64,000 nucleotides of DNA from Burkholderiales bacterium PBB2 (lineage in GTDB: Bacteria > Pseudomonadota > Gammaproteobacteria > Burkholderiales > Burkholderiaceae_C), in contig NKIM01000011.1 of NCBI GenBank assembly GCA_002255955.1, positions 62,001 to 126,000 of the forward strand, in the 5' to 3' direction. The notes under the pieces are model-generated. The model was not told the DNA's origin. It was given only the letters and a program-made list of their open reading frames with translations, and did no database searches. This document shows positions 27,228 to 36,489 of this stretch, one piece after another (position 1 is the stretch's first letter; each line of letters starts with the position of its first letter). The position numbers and the translations under genes are program-made.

Positions 27228-30200
27228 TTTTCCTTCTCCTCGCTGCTGGCGGCACCGAACAGATTGCCGAGCATTTTTTGCGTGTCGAGCTTGAACTCGG
27301 CGGGCTCAGGCTGGATGTCCGAGAGCTTGGGCATGCGGAAGCCCTCGACGCTGTCGTAGTGCAGCGGCATGCGCACACCCAGGCTCAGGCCGGTGTCGAA
27401 CTTGGCCTCCTTGAGCGTCCAGACCTTTTCGGTGCTGACCTTGAAGACCGAGACGCCAGCCTCGGCAAAGACCTTGGCCTTGAGCGCCGCACCGAGCTCG
27501 ATGCTGCCGCCGATGTAGGCGCTGGCATCGACGCTGAAACGGTCCTTGGCGTAGGCGATCTCGCCGCCCAACTCGGCCTTGCCCTTGAGCCCCGCACGCG
27601 CCTCCACGCTGAGCCCGCCGCCGACCTTGCCGATGAAGGCATCGAGCACCACATTGGCGCCCACCGTCCCGGTGATGCCGCCGCCCGCCGGGATGCTGGC
27701 CTTGGCCTTCATGCTGAAGGCGAAGTCAGGGTCGGGCTCGAAGGGGCTGAACTTGACCGTGGCCTTGATGCCGGTGAGCACACCCGGGCCGACGTAGTAG
27801 TAATAGCCCAGGCCGCCGTAGAGCTCGACCTTGAGGCCGATGGGGCCGATGGACGCGCCGGGGATGGGGATGCTGCCCGAGGCGCTGAACAGACTCTTGG
27901 GCGTCTCGTCCTTCGGAAAGCGCGGGAACAGGGTGATGTCGGGGAAGCTCAGCTCACCATCGAAGGTGATCTTCTGCTTCTCGTCGATGGTGATGGCGGC
28001 CGAGGCCACCATGTCTTTCTTGATCTCGTAGCTGAGCTTGCCGCTGCCGGTGAGGGTCTGGTTGGGGTGGAGCTTGACGTCGATGGAACCCTTGGCCCGG
28101 CCCTTGTCGATCTTGATATTGCCGCCGCCGTAGACCTTTTCCTTGCCACCCTGGTTCTCGTAGGTGGCGGTGATGGTTCCATCCAATCCCGAGAAGGCAA
28201 TGCCGGTGCTGCCGGTAGCACGGAAGAGATCGCCATCGACCGAGAGCTTGGCATCGATGGGCTTCAGGTACTTGCTCTTGGTTTCGATGCGGCCGCGGCC
28301 CGAGTAGCTGAAGCGGTTGTTGGCGTACTTGACCTCGAGCGACGCCGGGTTCTTGCCGGGCAGCTCCAGATCGACCCGGCCGTTGGCATCGAGCTTGCCG
28401 TTCTTCAGGCTGACATCGACCGCACCCCCGGTGACAAAAGGCAGCTTGAGCTTGCTGGCCTCGACCTTGGCGCCGCCGCTCCACTGCCCGGCCTGGTAGA
28501 GCACCGTGCCCTTGGCCTCGTCGACACCGGGGATGTAGACGAAGAGATCGCCCTTGAGCACCAAGCCCTGATCGTCGGCGCTGGCCGTCAGCTTCACATC
28601 GGCCACCTTCTTGGCCCCGCCGATCTCGAAAGCCAGGGTACCCACCGGCTTGAAGGCCGGCGCCAGCTCCATCATCACGCTGGCCTCGGTGACCTTCATG
28701 CCCGGGAAAGGCGGCTTGATCTTCTTGGGATCGAGCGCCTTGCCCATGCGGAAGCCTTGGGGGTCAATGACCACGTCAAAGGTCGGCAGCAAAGGCAATG
28801 AAGGTTTGAGTGTCCCGGTGGCACTCAAGCCCTGCGGGCTGATATCCAGCGACTTCAACGTTCCGGGGCTCAGTTTCGAGAAGTCGAAGGGCACCCCAAG
28901 CTTTGCCGCTGCCGCCAGATTCGCTTTGCCGCCTTGAATCGGAATCGACTGACCGGCCTTCGCCCCACCATGAGCCTTGGACGAGAGGTTCAAAGCCACG
29001 GTGTCGAGACGGAAGATCAGCTTCTCGGGTGCCAATGCCTTGCCACCACGGATCAAGCGCTCGAACACCACGCCTTTGACACTCCAGGCGAACTGGCTGT
29101 TCTCCACCACACCAGAAGACTCGAGATCGACCTCCTTGCTCTTGTCGTCAGGAAGTTTCAGCGTGCTGGTCAAGCTGCCCAGCGTCAAAACGAAGTCGGT
29201 CGTCGCGACGGCGGTCTTGGCCGCAGGTGTATTCTTGTCAAAAGCGTCGCCGACAGCCAGACAAGCATCTTGCTTGGGCGCCCCGGCCAGCTCCGTGCGC
29301 TTGAACTTCAGTTCGACCGTGGGCTTCGAGACGCCTTGAACGGTATTGGCATCGTTGATGGCCGCCGAAGCCATGGACCGAAGTTGCTGCGCCAACAGAT
29401 TGCCACTCGCACCATTGTTGGCCTTGGTCAAGAGCTGCAAATTGGAACCATCGTTTGTGCCGCCGACCTGCAGTTCCTGGATGTGATCGACCTCACAGAC
29501 GGAGGGTTCCGTCTTGACTTGCGGGAAGGTGTCCGCGCCACCTGCAGCCTTCCACTGTGCGTCAGCCGTGGCCAACTCGCGTTGACGAACCGCGAGCCAG
29601 CTGCGACGCAACTTGTCGGTCTCGTCGCGAGCGATATTGCCTTCGGGTATGGGTTGGCTGGCCGTTCCAGAGAACTTCGCCTTCAGCTTTGCCACATTGG
29701 CGTACACCGGTTTCGCCAATGGGCCTTTCTCCGGCGGCACTCGAAGCACATCAAACTCATAGAGACAGACGCCAGACTGCTCCGAAACGAAACTCATGAT
29801 GTTTGAGGCGTTCTCGATATTGAGCGTCACCGCCTTCGAAGGATTGCTCTTCCGGAACGTCTTGGTCTCAGTGCTGGTGGGTACAGCCGTGGGCTTGCGC
29901 GACAGGCGCGGGCCGCTGCGGCTCAGGCCTTGGCTCAGGTTCAGCCCATCGAATGCCGCGCCGCGCATCACCCGGTCCGCCGTCTGATCGGCTTCCATTT
30001 CCAGGCGGCGGTAGTCGGGGCCGTGATCGGCCAGATTGCTGATGCCGCTGCGCTGCAAGCCCTGCTGCTGCACCGTGTGGGCCAGTTCATGGGCCAGCAG
30101 GTGGCGGCCTGGCTCGCTGTGCGGCTGGTAGGCGCCATCGCCGAACACGATGTGCTGGCCGACGGTGTAGGCCTGGGCATCGACATCACGGGCCGAAGCG

Positions 30201-30583
30201 GCCGCCGCGCTGTCGTCGTGCACGCGCACGGCCGAGAAATCGCTGCCGGGGCCGAAGCGCGATTCCATGAAGCTGCGCGTGTCGGCATCGAGCGGCCGGC
30301 CGGCGCGCGACAAGGTGTCGCTGACCGAGCCGGGCCAGGCGGCCTCGTTCTGGCTGGAGGCCCGGCTGCCGCTGCCACCGCCGCTGCTGAAACGCTGCAA
30401 GAAGGCCTTGGCCGCACAGGTCTCGCATTCGCCGCCGGCACCGGCACCGCTGCCGCAGGCGCAGCGGCGTTGCAGCAAGGGGCGAACCGCCGGTTCTTTG
30501 CCAGGCGGGCGCTTCTCGCCGCGCGGCGCCTGCTCGCGCTCCGCGCCCGTGGGGCTGGCGGCGTGCACGGCACTGTTGCTCAT
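27224..30583 (-). CDS. eCIS_core (DUF4157) protein with HNH nuclease motif, candidate effector
   Basis: A 1119-residue protein. Near the N-terminus is a Cys cluster (C41, C43, C53, C56). It is followed by the DUF4157/eCIS_core domain (about 85-205) with the zinc-protease-like HELAH at 165-169 and acidic residues at 195-199. Residues about 355-392 carry an HNH-like motif: C363, D366-H367, GG at 374-375, N381 and N389/N390. The remaining 700 residues are beta-rich with many KxxLxxxG strands. DUF4157 proteins mark eCIS loci, and several known eCIS toxins carry this domain as an N-terminal module. Inference: a loaded nuclease toxin. Hand counts of 60-base lines give about 73% G+C at 29881-29940 (end of DUF4157) but 48% at 29761-29820 and 57% at 29221-29280. 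It overlaps both neighbours by 4 bases. Confidence 0.85.
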   Translation of the reverse strand: MSNSAVHAASPTGAEREQAPRGEKRPPGKEPAVRPLLQRRCACGSGAGAGGECETCAAKAFLQRFSSGGGSGSRASSQNEAAWPGSVSDTLSRAGRPLDADTRSFMESRFGPGSDFSAVRVHDDSAAAASARDVDAQAYTVGQHIVFGDGAYQPHSEPGRHLLAHELAHTVQQQGLQRSGISNLADHGPDYRRLEMEADQTADRVMRGAAFDGLNLSQGLSRSGPRLSRKPTAVPTSTETKTFRKSNPSKAVTLNIENASNIMSFVSEQSGVCLYEFDVLRVPPEKGPLAKPVYANVAKLKAKFSGTASQPIPEGNIARDETDKLRRSWLAVRQRELATADAQWKAAGGADTFPQVKTEPSVCEVDHIQELQVGGTNDGSNLQLLTKANNGASGNLLAQQLRSMASAAINDANTVQGVSKPTVELKFKRTELAGAPKQDACLAVGDAFDKNTPAAKTAVATTDFVLTLGSLTSTLKLPDDKSKEVDLESSGVVENSQFAWSVKGVVFERLIRGGKALAPEKLIFRLDTVALNLSSKAHGGAKAGQSIPIQGGKANLAAAAKLGVPFDFSKLSPGTLKSLDISPQGLSATGTLKPSLPLLPTFDVVIDPQGFRMGKALDPKKIKPPFPGMKVTEASVMMELAPAFKPVGTLAFEIGGAKKVADVKLTASADDQGLVLKGDLFVYIPGVDEAKGTVLYQAGQWSGGAKVEASKLKLPFVTGGAVDVSLKNGKLDANGRVDLELPGKNPASLEVKYANNRFSYSGRGRIETKSKYLKPIDAKLSVDGDLFRATGSTGIAFSGLDGTITATYENQGGKEKVYGGGNIKIDKGRAKGSIDVKLHPNQTLTGSGKLSYEIKKDMVASAAITIDEKQKITFDGELSFPDITLFPRFPKDETPKSLFSASGSIPIPGASIGPIGLKVELYGGLGYYYYVGPGVLTGIKATVKFSPFEPDPDFAFSMKAKASIPAGGGITGTVGANVVLDAFIGKVGGGLSVEARAGLKGKAELGGEIAYAKDRFSVDASAYIGGSIELGAALKAKVFAEAGVSVFKVSTEKVWTLKEAKFDTGLSLGVRMPLHYDSVEGFRMPKLSDIQPEPAEFKLDTQKMLGNLFGAASSEEKEK

Positions 30584-30897
30584 CGCGGCAGCCCCTGGAT
30601 CAAGGCACGGGCCAGGCGCTGGCCGGTGCGCTCAGGCGACTCGGCGGCCGAGCGGCGAAAGCGCGGGATGCGCAGCAGCTCCGCCTCCATGCTGGGCTGC
30701 AGGGCCAGCTGCGAAGCCTGCTGGGCCAGCAGGCGCCCCAGCTCCTGCTCAAAGGCGCCGGCCAGGCGCGCACCATCTCGCGCCGTGTAGCCCGGCAAGG
30801 CGAGGCTGCCGATGTGCAGCTGCACCCGAGGAGCCGGCGCCGCGCTGCTCCGCGGCACAGCCTGAACCGAGGTGACCACTGAGACAGGCTTGTTCAC
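30580..30897 (-). CDS. Small eCIS protein with HIG motif, function unknown
   Basis: A 105-residue protein starting with GTG at 30897, which overlaps the ATPase stop as GTGA; its own stop overlaps the eCIS_core ATG. The frame stays open further upstream as a shadow of the ATPase gene. The N-terminus is disordered, then PRVQLHIGSLALPGYTARDGARLAGAFEQELGRLLAQQ predicts a beta-strand followed by an amphipathic helix. The PxVxLHIGxL stretch resembles the IEIHIGRIEV motif of the gene at 34264-35178. Its position next to the ATPase and the putative cargo suggests an assembly or loading role, but I cannot assign one. Confidence 0.7.
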   Translation of the reverse strand: MNKPVSVVTSVQAVPRSSAAPAPRVQLHIGSLALPGYTARDGARLAGAFEQELGRLLAQQASQLALQPSMEAELLRIPRFRRSAAESPERTGQRLARALIQGLPR

Positions 30898-32963
30898 AGC
30901 CAGTCTCCCACATCGGCGGCGGGCAAGGGCCGCTCCAGCTTGGCGAACTCGGCCGCGGCGGCATCGCGCAGATGGCGCATGGTGATGACCGAGTCTTCGT
31001 CGGCCGCCAGAAACGCGGCATTGAGCGCCAGATTGCGGATGTGGCCGCCCGAGAGCGAGAGCCGCATCAGCTTGCCGATGTCGATGGCCCCCAGCGGCGC
31101 AGCGGCCGGGAAGGCGCGTTCCCAGATCGCGGCGCGGGCCGCCTCGTCCGGGAAGGGGAACTGGACGATGAAGCGGATGCGGCGCTGGAAGGCCGGGTCG
31201 ATGGCCTGCTTGAGATTGGTGGTCAGGATGGCCAGGCCGCGGTAGCTCTCCACCCGCTGCAAGAGGTAGCTGACCTCGATATTGGCGTAGCGGTCGTGGC
31301 TGTCCTTGACCTCGCTGCGCTTGCCGAACAAGGCATCGGCCTCGTCGAACAAAAGGATGGCGCCACTGGCTTCGGCGGCGGCAAAAACCCGGGCCAGGTT
31401 CTTCTCGGTCTCGCCGATGTACTTGCTGACCAGGCTGGCCAGATCGATGCGGTAGAGATCGAGCTGCAGCTCGCGCGCCAGCACCTCGGCGGCCAGGGTC
31501 TTGCCCGTGCCACTGCCGCCGCTGAACAGGGCGCTCAAGCCCAGGCCGCGGCTGCTGCGCTCGGCAAAGCCCCAGCTCTGGTAGACCCGGTGGCGCTGGC
31601 GCAGCTGGGCGGCCATGCTGCGCAGGCTGTGCAGGGCCGGCTCGGGCAGGACCAGATCGGCCCATTGCGCGCGTGCCTCGATGCGCTGGGCCAGGCCGTC
31701 CAGCCCGGCGCCCCCCGAACCGCCTGTCATGCCCCCATTCATGCCCGGACCCGTGCGCGTGGAAGGCCGCAGCAGCTCACCCGCGGCCTCGCGCGCCGCC
31801 TCGCGTGCGGCCTGCCACAGGCGGTTGGCCCGGGCACGCTCATCCTCACCCGGGAGATCGTCCAGCGAAGCGCGCCATTGCCCGGCCAGCTGCAGAACCT
31901 GGGTCTGGGACAGCTGGAACTGCTCGGCCAGGGCCGGCAGCTGACGCTGCAGCTCGCCGCTCACATCCCCCTGGCCCAGGCTGTCACGCCACAAGGCCAG
32001 GCGGCGTTCCGTGCTCAGCTCGGTGGAAGGCAGCGAGCGCTGCGCGCGGCGCAGCGGCAGGCGACCCGCCTCGCCGCGGCTGCTGAGCAGCACCAGGCTG
32101 GGCAGGCCGTCGAGCCAGGCGGCCAGCTGCGCCCCGGCGGCGCCGCCCTCCTCCATGGCATCCAGATCCACCCAGAGCAGGCCGCGGTGCAAAAGCGCCT
32201 CGCGGGCCCAGAGCTGGGTCATGGCCTCGCGCTCGGCCGATGGGGGCAGCTCTTGCAGGCGGTAGAGGCTCAGGCCCAGGCGTTGCGCCAAGGTGTGAAC
32301 CAGCACCTCGGCCTCACGGCCGGCGTAGCGGGCCACTGGAGTGTGAAGCAATGAAGGCGCCGCCTCCCAGGCGGCGGCCATTGCGGCGAGGCCCGCATCC
32401 TGCTGTGCCCCCAGATCCGCATCCACATCCCGATGCGCCGCTTGGCGCTGCAGCCAGGGCGCCAGGCGCGGGTCGGCATAGCGGACGCCGGCCAGGGCAT
32501 GCAGCACAGTCTCGTCCACCGCCCAGCGTGCGTCGAGCGGGCCCAGTCCGCCAACCAGCTCGATCAGCTGCCAGCGGCGCAGCGGCGCCACCGGCGTCAG
32601 GGCTTCCCAACGCGACTCGGCCAGCAAGGCCAGGGCCAGGCGGCCATTCATCCAGGGCTGCCCGCCCTCGCCCTGCGCTTGCGCCAGCAGCGGGCCGATG
32701 CGGGCATCGAGCTGCGGCGCCACGGCCAGCAACAAGGCATCGCGCTCAAACGGACTCAGGCCCAAGCTGTGCGCCAGCTGAGCCAAGGCCGGCGGCACCT
32801 GCTCGCCCGACAGCAAAGGCATGGGCTGGCTCGGTGCCTGCTGCAGATGCTGCTCGATGCGCGCCAGGGCTTGCGTGAGTACACGGGCATTGCGCGCCTG
32901 CTCGCGGTGGCTGCTGCTGCCGTTGACGATTGGCGAGCTCGATGGGGCCGAGGCGGTGTTCAC
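30894..32963 (-). CDS. AAA+ ATPase of the eCIS (Afp15-like)
   Basis: A 689-residue protein. The C-terminal AAA+ module has Walker A GGSGTGKT (Lys488), Walker B LLFDEADALFG (Asp540-Glu541), a sensor-1 TTN and an arginine-finger region AFQRRIRF. The N-terminal 400 residues are a helical, degenerate AAA-like domain of the kind seen in Afp15/Pvc15 ATPases. These are present in nearly all eCIS loci and are thought to help load cargo or assemble the particle. The gene overlaps its neighbours on both sides by 4 bases. A Gly-rich linker (about residues 408-425) separates the halves. Confidence 0.92.
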   Translation of the reverse strand: MNTASAPSSSPIVNGSSSHREQARNARVLTQALARIEQHLQQAPSQPMPLLSGEQVPPALAQLAHSLGLSPFERDALLLAVAPQLDARIGPLLAQAQGEGGQPWMNGRLALALLAESRWEALTPVAPLRRWQLIELVGGLGPLDARWAVDETVLHALAGVRYADPRLAPWLQRQAAHRDVDADLGAQQDAGLAAMAAAWEAAPSLLHTPVARYAGREAEVLVHTLAQRLGLSLYRLQELPPSAEREAMTQLWAREALLHRGLLWVDLDAMEEGGAAGAQLAAWLDGLPSLVLLSSRGEAGRLPLRRAQRSLPSTELSTERRLALWRDSLGQGDVSGELQRQLPALAEQFQLSQTQVLQLAGQWRASLDDLPGEDERARANRLWQAAREAAREAAGELLRPSTRTGPGMNGGMTGGSGGAGLDGLAQRIEARAQWADLVLPEPALHSLRSMAAQLRQRHRVYQSWGFAERSSRGLGLSALFSGGSGTGKTLAAEVLARELQLDLYRIDLASLVSKYIGETEKNLARVFAAAEASGAILLFDEADALFGKRSEVKDSHDRYANIEVSYLLQRVESYRGLAILTTNLKQAIDPAFQRRIRFIVQFPFPDEAARAAIWERAFPAAAPLGAIDIGKLMRLSLSGGHIRNLALNAAFLAADEDSVITMRHLRDAAAAEFAKLERPLPAADVGDWL

Positions 32964-34267
32964 AGCAGCAACTCCGGGCCGGCAAAGCGGCCATCGGCCG
33001 CCACCGTCAGCGGGCTGACGCCGGCATCGACCTGCAGGCGCGCGAGGTAGCGGCCGGGCAGCACATGCTGGAATGGAATGCGCAGCACGCCATTGTTGGT
33101 GGCCGGCGCGACCACGCCATTGCCCTCGGGCGCATCAAAGCTGTAGGCCCGCGCCGGCCGGTCGGCGGGCGGGTCTTTTTCGTTGAGCAGCAGGCGCACC
33201 CGCTGGCGCGCGCCGACCGGTGGCGTCACCGAGGCGCTGATGCGGCCCTTGCGATAGGCCTGCCCGTCAATCACGTCCTGGCCCGCACCGGGTTCCAGCG
33301 CAAACAGCGCTTGCGGATGCAGCACCAGGGCGCCGAGATTGGACTCCACCACCCCATGCGGCTGCGGTGGCGAACCCATCAGATGGGCATGGCAGACCTG
33401 CACACTGCACAGGCCGGCGCGCAAGTCCAGGGCGGGGCTGAGCTGCAGGCGGATCTCTTCGTTGCTGACCGAGAGCAGGCTGGCCGGCGGCAGCGACACG
33501 CCGTTGAGCTTGAGCGTCAGCTCTGGCGACTTCAGCAGTGCGCCGCTGATGCGCACGATGCTGTTGGGCAGGATGGGCGTGCCAGCCGGCCCTTCAGCTT
33601 CCACCCGGTCGATGCGGGGGCTGCGCAAGGTCAGCACATGCACCTGGCGGCTGCTCACCGGCAGCGGTGTGCGCACACTGCGCGGCGTCTGCGTCAGCAA
33701 GACGCTGACCGAATAGGCCGCACTGGGCCGCGCTGGCAGCTGGATGGCCCCCCAGAGCCGCGAGACCTCGTCCATGCCCAGGTTCATGGCCGTGATGCGC
33801 AGCTGCTCCAGCTGGTCGGCCAGGCCCGCCAGCTCCAGCTGCTTGGGAAGATTGGGTTTATTGGCTTCCGGCTTGAGCGCACGGCGGATGGCCTCACGCC
33901 CCAGGGCCGGCGTGTCGTGCAAGACCTGCATGGCGGCGCCAAGCAGGATCTCGGCATGGAAATCCTGCAGGCCGTAGGCCACCAGCAGGTAATGCAGGTC
34001 CAGGGCCAGGGCGGGGTTGGCGCTGCGCTCGCCACGCCCGTCGCGGCTGGGCAGGTCGAGATTGGCCCAGCCGGTGTTGCGGGTCTGGTTGTAGAGCACG
34101 ATGTTCAGCGAAGGCAGGTCCGCCTGGGCCTGGGCTTTCTCGGGCGGCAAGCAAGTCACCGCCGGGCTGGCACCCAGCACATCGGCCAGCTTGAGCGCGA
34201 CAAAGCCATCGCTGATCAGTTGCTGCAAGACCGCCGAGGTGGCGGCCAATCCCAGGGCCGAGCTCAT
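32960..34267 (-). CDS. eCIS cap / tube terminator protein (Pvc16_N, DUF4255)
   Basis: A 435-residue protein. The N-terminal 190 residues have the Pvc16_N (DUF4255) pattern: LPSLNIVLYNQTRNTGWANLDLP, then NPALALDLHYLLVAYGLQDFHAEILLGAAMQVLHDTP. In Afp and PVC particles the matching protein caps the distal end of the tube. The C-terminal half adds beta-rich segments resembling Ig-like domains (TLRSPRIDRVEAEGPAG, VRISGALLKSPELTLKLNGVSL), which could decorate the cap. It overlaps the ATPase start and the upstream hypothetical gene by 4 bases each. Confidence 0.88.
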   Translation of the reverse strand: MSSALGLAATSAVLQQLISDGFVALKLADVLGASPAVTCLPPEKAQAQADLPSLNIVLYNQTRNTGWANLDLPSRDGRGERSANPALALDLHYLLVAYGLQDFHAEILLGAAMQVLHDTPALGREAIRRALKPEANKPNLPKQLELAGLADQLEQLRITAMNLGMDEVSRLWGAIQLPARPSAAYSVSVLLTQTPRSVRTPLPVSSRQVHVLTLRSPRIDRVEAEGPAGTPILPNSIVRISGALLKSPELTLKLNGVSLPPASLLSVSNEEIRLQLSPALDLRAGLCSVQVCHAHLMGSPPQPHGVVESNLGALVLHPQALFALEPGAGQDVIDGQAYRKGRISASVTPPVGARQRVRLLLNEKDPPADRPARAYSFDAPEGNGVVAPATNNGVLRIPFQHVLPGRYLARLQVDAGVSPLTVAADGRFAGPELLL

Positions 34268-35178
34268 GAGCGCCGCCGTTCTGCCAAATAGGACTCCAGC
34301 GACTGTGGCGCACGCGCATGCGCCTGCGCGGGGTTCGGCTGCGGAGCGGCCGCAGGCGCCGGGGCCCCGAGCGGCAGCACCTCGATGCGGCCGATGTGGA
34401 TCTCGATCTGCGGCGACGGAGCTTCATTCCGCATGGAGTGCGCCGAAGCGGCACTCTCGCGCCGTTCAGGCAGCGTATGCAGGGAAGCTTCGCGCTGGGC
34501 CTGCACGGCATCCAGCGGCTGGAGCTTCAAGGATGCCAGCGATGGCAGCGCCGGCCCGCGCGGCGCCGAGCTGTCGTCCGCAGTGGCTGCCGGCTCCAGG
34601 CGATCCAGCTCGGCCATTCGTGCTGGACGCGATGGCGTCACAGCCGGCGAGCGGCCCAGCTGAGAATCGGCCGATTGCGACGCGGTCTCAGATTCCTGCC
34701 CGCGATCGCGCGCAGGGCGGCGTTCAGCCGGGCTCCGGCTGGCATGGGCCCAGCCACTCTCCTGGGGCCGCGACAGGGCCGTCACATGATGCCAAGGCTG
34801 CTGCGCACGAGCCTCCGCAGCAGACGCCTGCTCGGATGTGGCGCGCTGCGCCAGGTCGCGCTCGCTCGTCGCCGGGGCGAGGCGCGACGATGAACCGGCG
34901 TCTGACAAGGCCTGCATCACAGGGCCTTGCGGCTGAGGCGCAGCATCTGCGCGGGTGCTGGTCCAGGGCTGCGGGGACGGGCCGCGCAACGGCACGCCGA
35001 GGCCCTCGCCCTCACCCGGCTCGGCCAGCCCTGCCGGATCCGCCCCCCATCGCACAGGTCCGTTCGCCGCTGGGGCATCCTCAAAACGCGAGGCACGGCG
35101 CGGCTGCAAGCCGGGCGCCTGCACGGCCTTGCGGGCCAGCGCCGCGAAGAAGTCCGAGGCCATGCCCTGGGTCTTCAT
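34264..35178 (-). CDS. Disordered eCIS protein with C-terminal HIGRIEV motif
   Basis: A 304-residue protein rich in Ala, Ser, Pro, Arg and Gln, with almost no predicted globular core for the first 240 residues. Near the C-terminus PQIEIHIGRIEVLPLG is followed by Pro/Ala linker and LESYLAERRRS. I recognise the pair IGRIEV + LDxYLxxR as a recurring feature of small unassigned proteins in eCIS loci, but no function is known to me. The gene is coupled to both neighbours by 4-base overlaps, so it is expressed with the particle. It is too disordered to look like a classical coiled-coil tape measure. Confidence 0.7.
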   Translation of the reverse strand: MKTQGMASDFFAALARKAVQAPGLQPRRASRFEDAPAANGPVRWGADPAGLAEPGEGEGLGVPLRGPSPQPWTSTRADAAPQPQGPVMQALSDAGSSSRLAPATSERDLAQRATSEQASAAEARAQQPWHHVTALSRPQESGWAHASRSPAERRPARDRGQESETASQSADSQLGRSPAVTPSRPARMAELDRLEPAATADDSSAPRGPALPSLASLKLQPLDAVQAQREASLHTLPERRESAASAHSMRNEAPSPQIEIHIGRIEVLPLGAPAPAAAPQPNPAQAHARAPQSLESYLAERRRS

Positions 35179-35912
35179 GCCAGCACCCGTTCCAGATAGC
35201 GCGCCCGGCGGCTGGGGCTCAGGGCCAGCACCTGGGCCTCGCTCCAGCCATAGGCCCGGGCCAGCAGATGCACCTGATCGAGGCAGCGCTCGGACCAGCT
35301 CGCCAAGGCGCTGAGCAGATGGCTTGCGATGTCAAAGCCCTCGCTCCAGCCATGCTCGCAAGCGGGGCATTGCAGGGCCAGCTCGGTGTGGGCCTGCGGG
35401 TCGGCGTCGCTGAGCGCCGCGCTCAGCCGCTGCACTGCCTCCTCGCTCAGAGCCAGCGGTTCGGCGGCCTCGGCCTGGTCTTGCTCGCTCAGCTGCAGGC
35501 AGCGCGCCATCAGCAAGGCACGGGCCTGGCCCTCGTCTGCCTGCTGCGCCGCGTCCCAGAGGTCGCGGCTGTCGGGCAGACGGCAGCGCAACAGGCGTCC
35601 GTCGAGTTCCAGCGTCAGGGCCTCTGCGCTGCCTGAGGTTTGCTCCGGCACCATCAGCTCGGGAACTTGCAGGGCCAGCTCCAAGCGCTCGCCACAGCGC
35701 GGGCAGGCGGCCAGCAGCTCCAGCTGCGGGCCAAACAAGGCCTGCTGCAGCTCCAGGAGCTGGCGGTCGCGCTGGCCCAGGGGCAGGCTCGCAGCCCAGC
35801 CGGGCTCGGCCTGCCAGACGCGGTCCAGCAAGGCACAGGCGCGCAGCGGCGGCGGCAGGCCGTGGCTGCTGTCGAGCAGGTCCAGCCAGTCGGCGGAGCT
35901 CAGGGAAGCCAT
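35175..35912 (-). CDS. Zinc-binding T4 gp51/gp26-like baseplate protein
   Basis: A 245-residue protein placed right after the tube gene. Two CxxC pairs (C70/C73 in CPRC, C182/C185 in CPAC) could form one zinc site joining the two halves. The rest is helical: LLELQQALFGPQLELLAA, a region FDIASHLLSALASWSERCLDQVHLLARAYGWSEAQVLALSPSRRARYLERV. The C-terminal YGWSE...L...RR.RYL ending and the gene position fit the T4 gp26/gp51-like baseplate chaperone family found in many eCIS clusters. Probable role: baseplate assembly. Assignment is by motif and position. Confidence 0.65.
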   Translation of the reverse strand: MASLSSADWLDLLDSSHGLPPPLRACALLDRVWQAEPGWAASLPLGQRDRQLLELQQALFGPQLELLAACPRCGERLELALQVPELMVPEQTSGSAEALTLELDGRLLRCRLPDSRDLWDAAQQADEGQARALLMARCLQLSEQDQAEAAEPLALSEEAVQRLSAALSDADPQAHTELALQCPACEHGWSEGFDIASHLLSALASWSERCLDQVHLLARAYGWSEAQVLALSPSRRARYLERVLA

Positions 35913-35948
35913 GATTCAAAGACCCTCGGTGCGATCAGGCGCGAAGGC

Positions 35949-36473
35949 TCAGCTCGGCTCGGTGAAGCTGACTTCGTTGGGCTCGGCCACCTCGTAGTCG
36001 CGCTCCCAGCCCTCGTTCTCGAGCTTGAGGCGGGCTATGGCCACGGCATTGGCATTGGCGTCCAGGTCCGGCAGGGCCTGGAACTCGCTGACCCAGGCAC
36101 GGAAGACCTTGTAGGCCAGCACCAGCTGACCGGTCTCGTTGTAGAGCTCGATGATCAGGTCCTTGCGGAAGTCCTTGAGCGAGACCTCGGCGCCCAGGCC
36201 GGAACCATAGTTCCAGACCTTGTTGGCCCATTTTTCGAACTCGGTGTCGTGGGTGACGCCGCGCTCCAGGGTGATGGCATCGAACTCGGTGCGACCGGGC
36301 GATTTGCGGCTGCTGCTCTGGTCGCCGCCCTCGCGGTGCTTGACCACCTCGGTGCTGCGCTTGAGCGCCGAGACCTTGCTGATGCCGGCGACATAACGTC
36401 CATCCCACTTGACGCGGAACTTGAAATTTTTGTAGGGATCGAAACGCTGGGCGTTGACGGTGAACTGGGCCAT
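35949..36473 (-). CDS. eCIS inner tube protein (gp19-like)
   Basis: A 174-residue protein of the T4 gp19-like tube family. I start it at the ATG at 36473, which has AAGGAG 8 bases upstream; the preceding open frame is an Arg/Ser-rich shadow. Family features are YKNFKFRVKWDGRYVAGISKVSALKRSTEVVKHREGG, FDAITLERGVTHDTEFEKWANKVW and DLIIELYNETGQLVLAYKVFRAWVSEFQALPDLDA. It would stack as hexameric rings inside the sheath. This is the only tube gene in the locus, whereas Afp and PVC have several. Confidence 0.94.
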   Translation of the reverse strand: MAQFTVNAQRFDPYKNFKFRVKWDGRYVAGISKVSALKRSTEVVKHREGGDQSSSRKSPGRTEFDAITLERGVTHDTEFEKWANKVWNYGSGLGAEVSLKDFRKDLIIELYNETGQLVLAYKVFRAWVSEFQALPDLDANANAVAIARLKLENEGWERDYEVAEPNEVSFTEPS

Positions 36474-36489
36474 GACGCGACTCCTTGAC

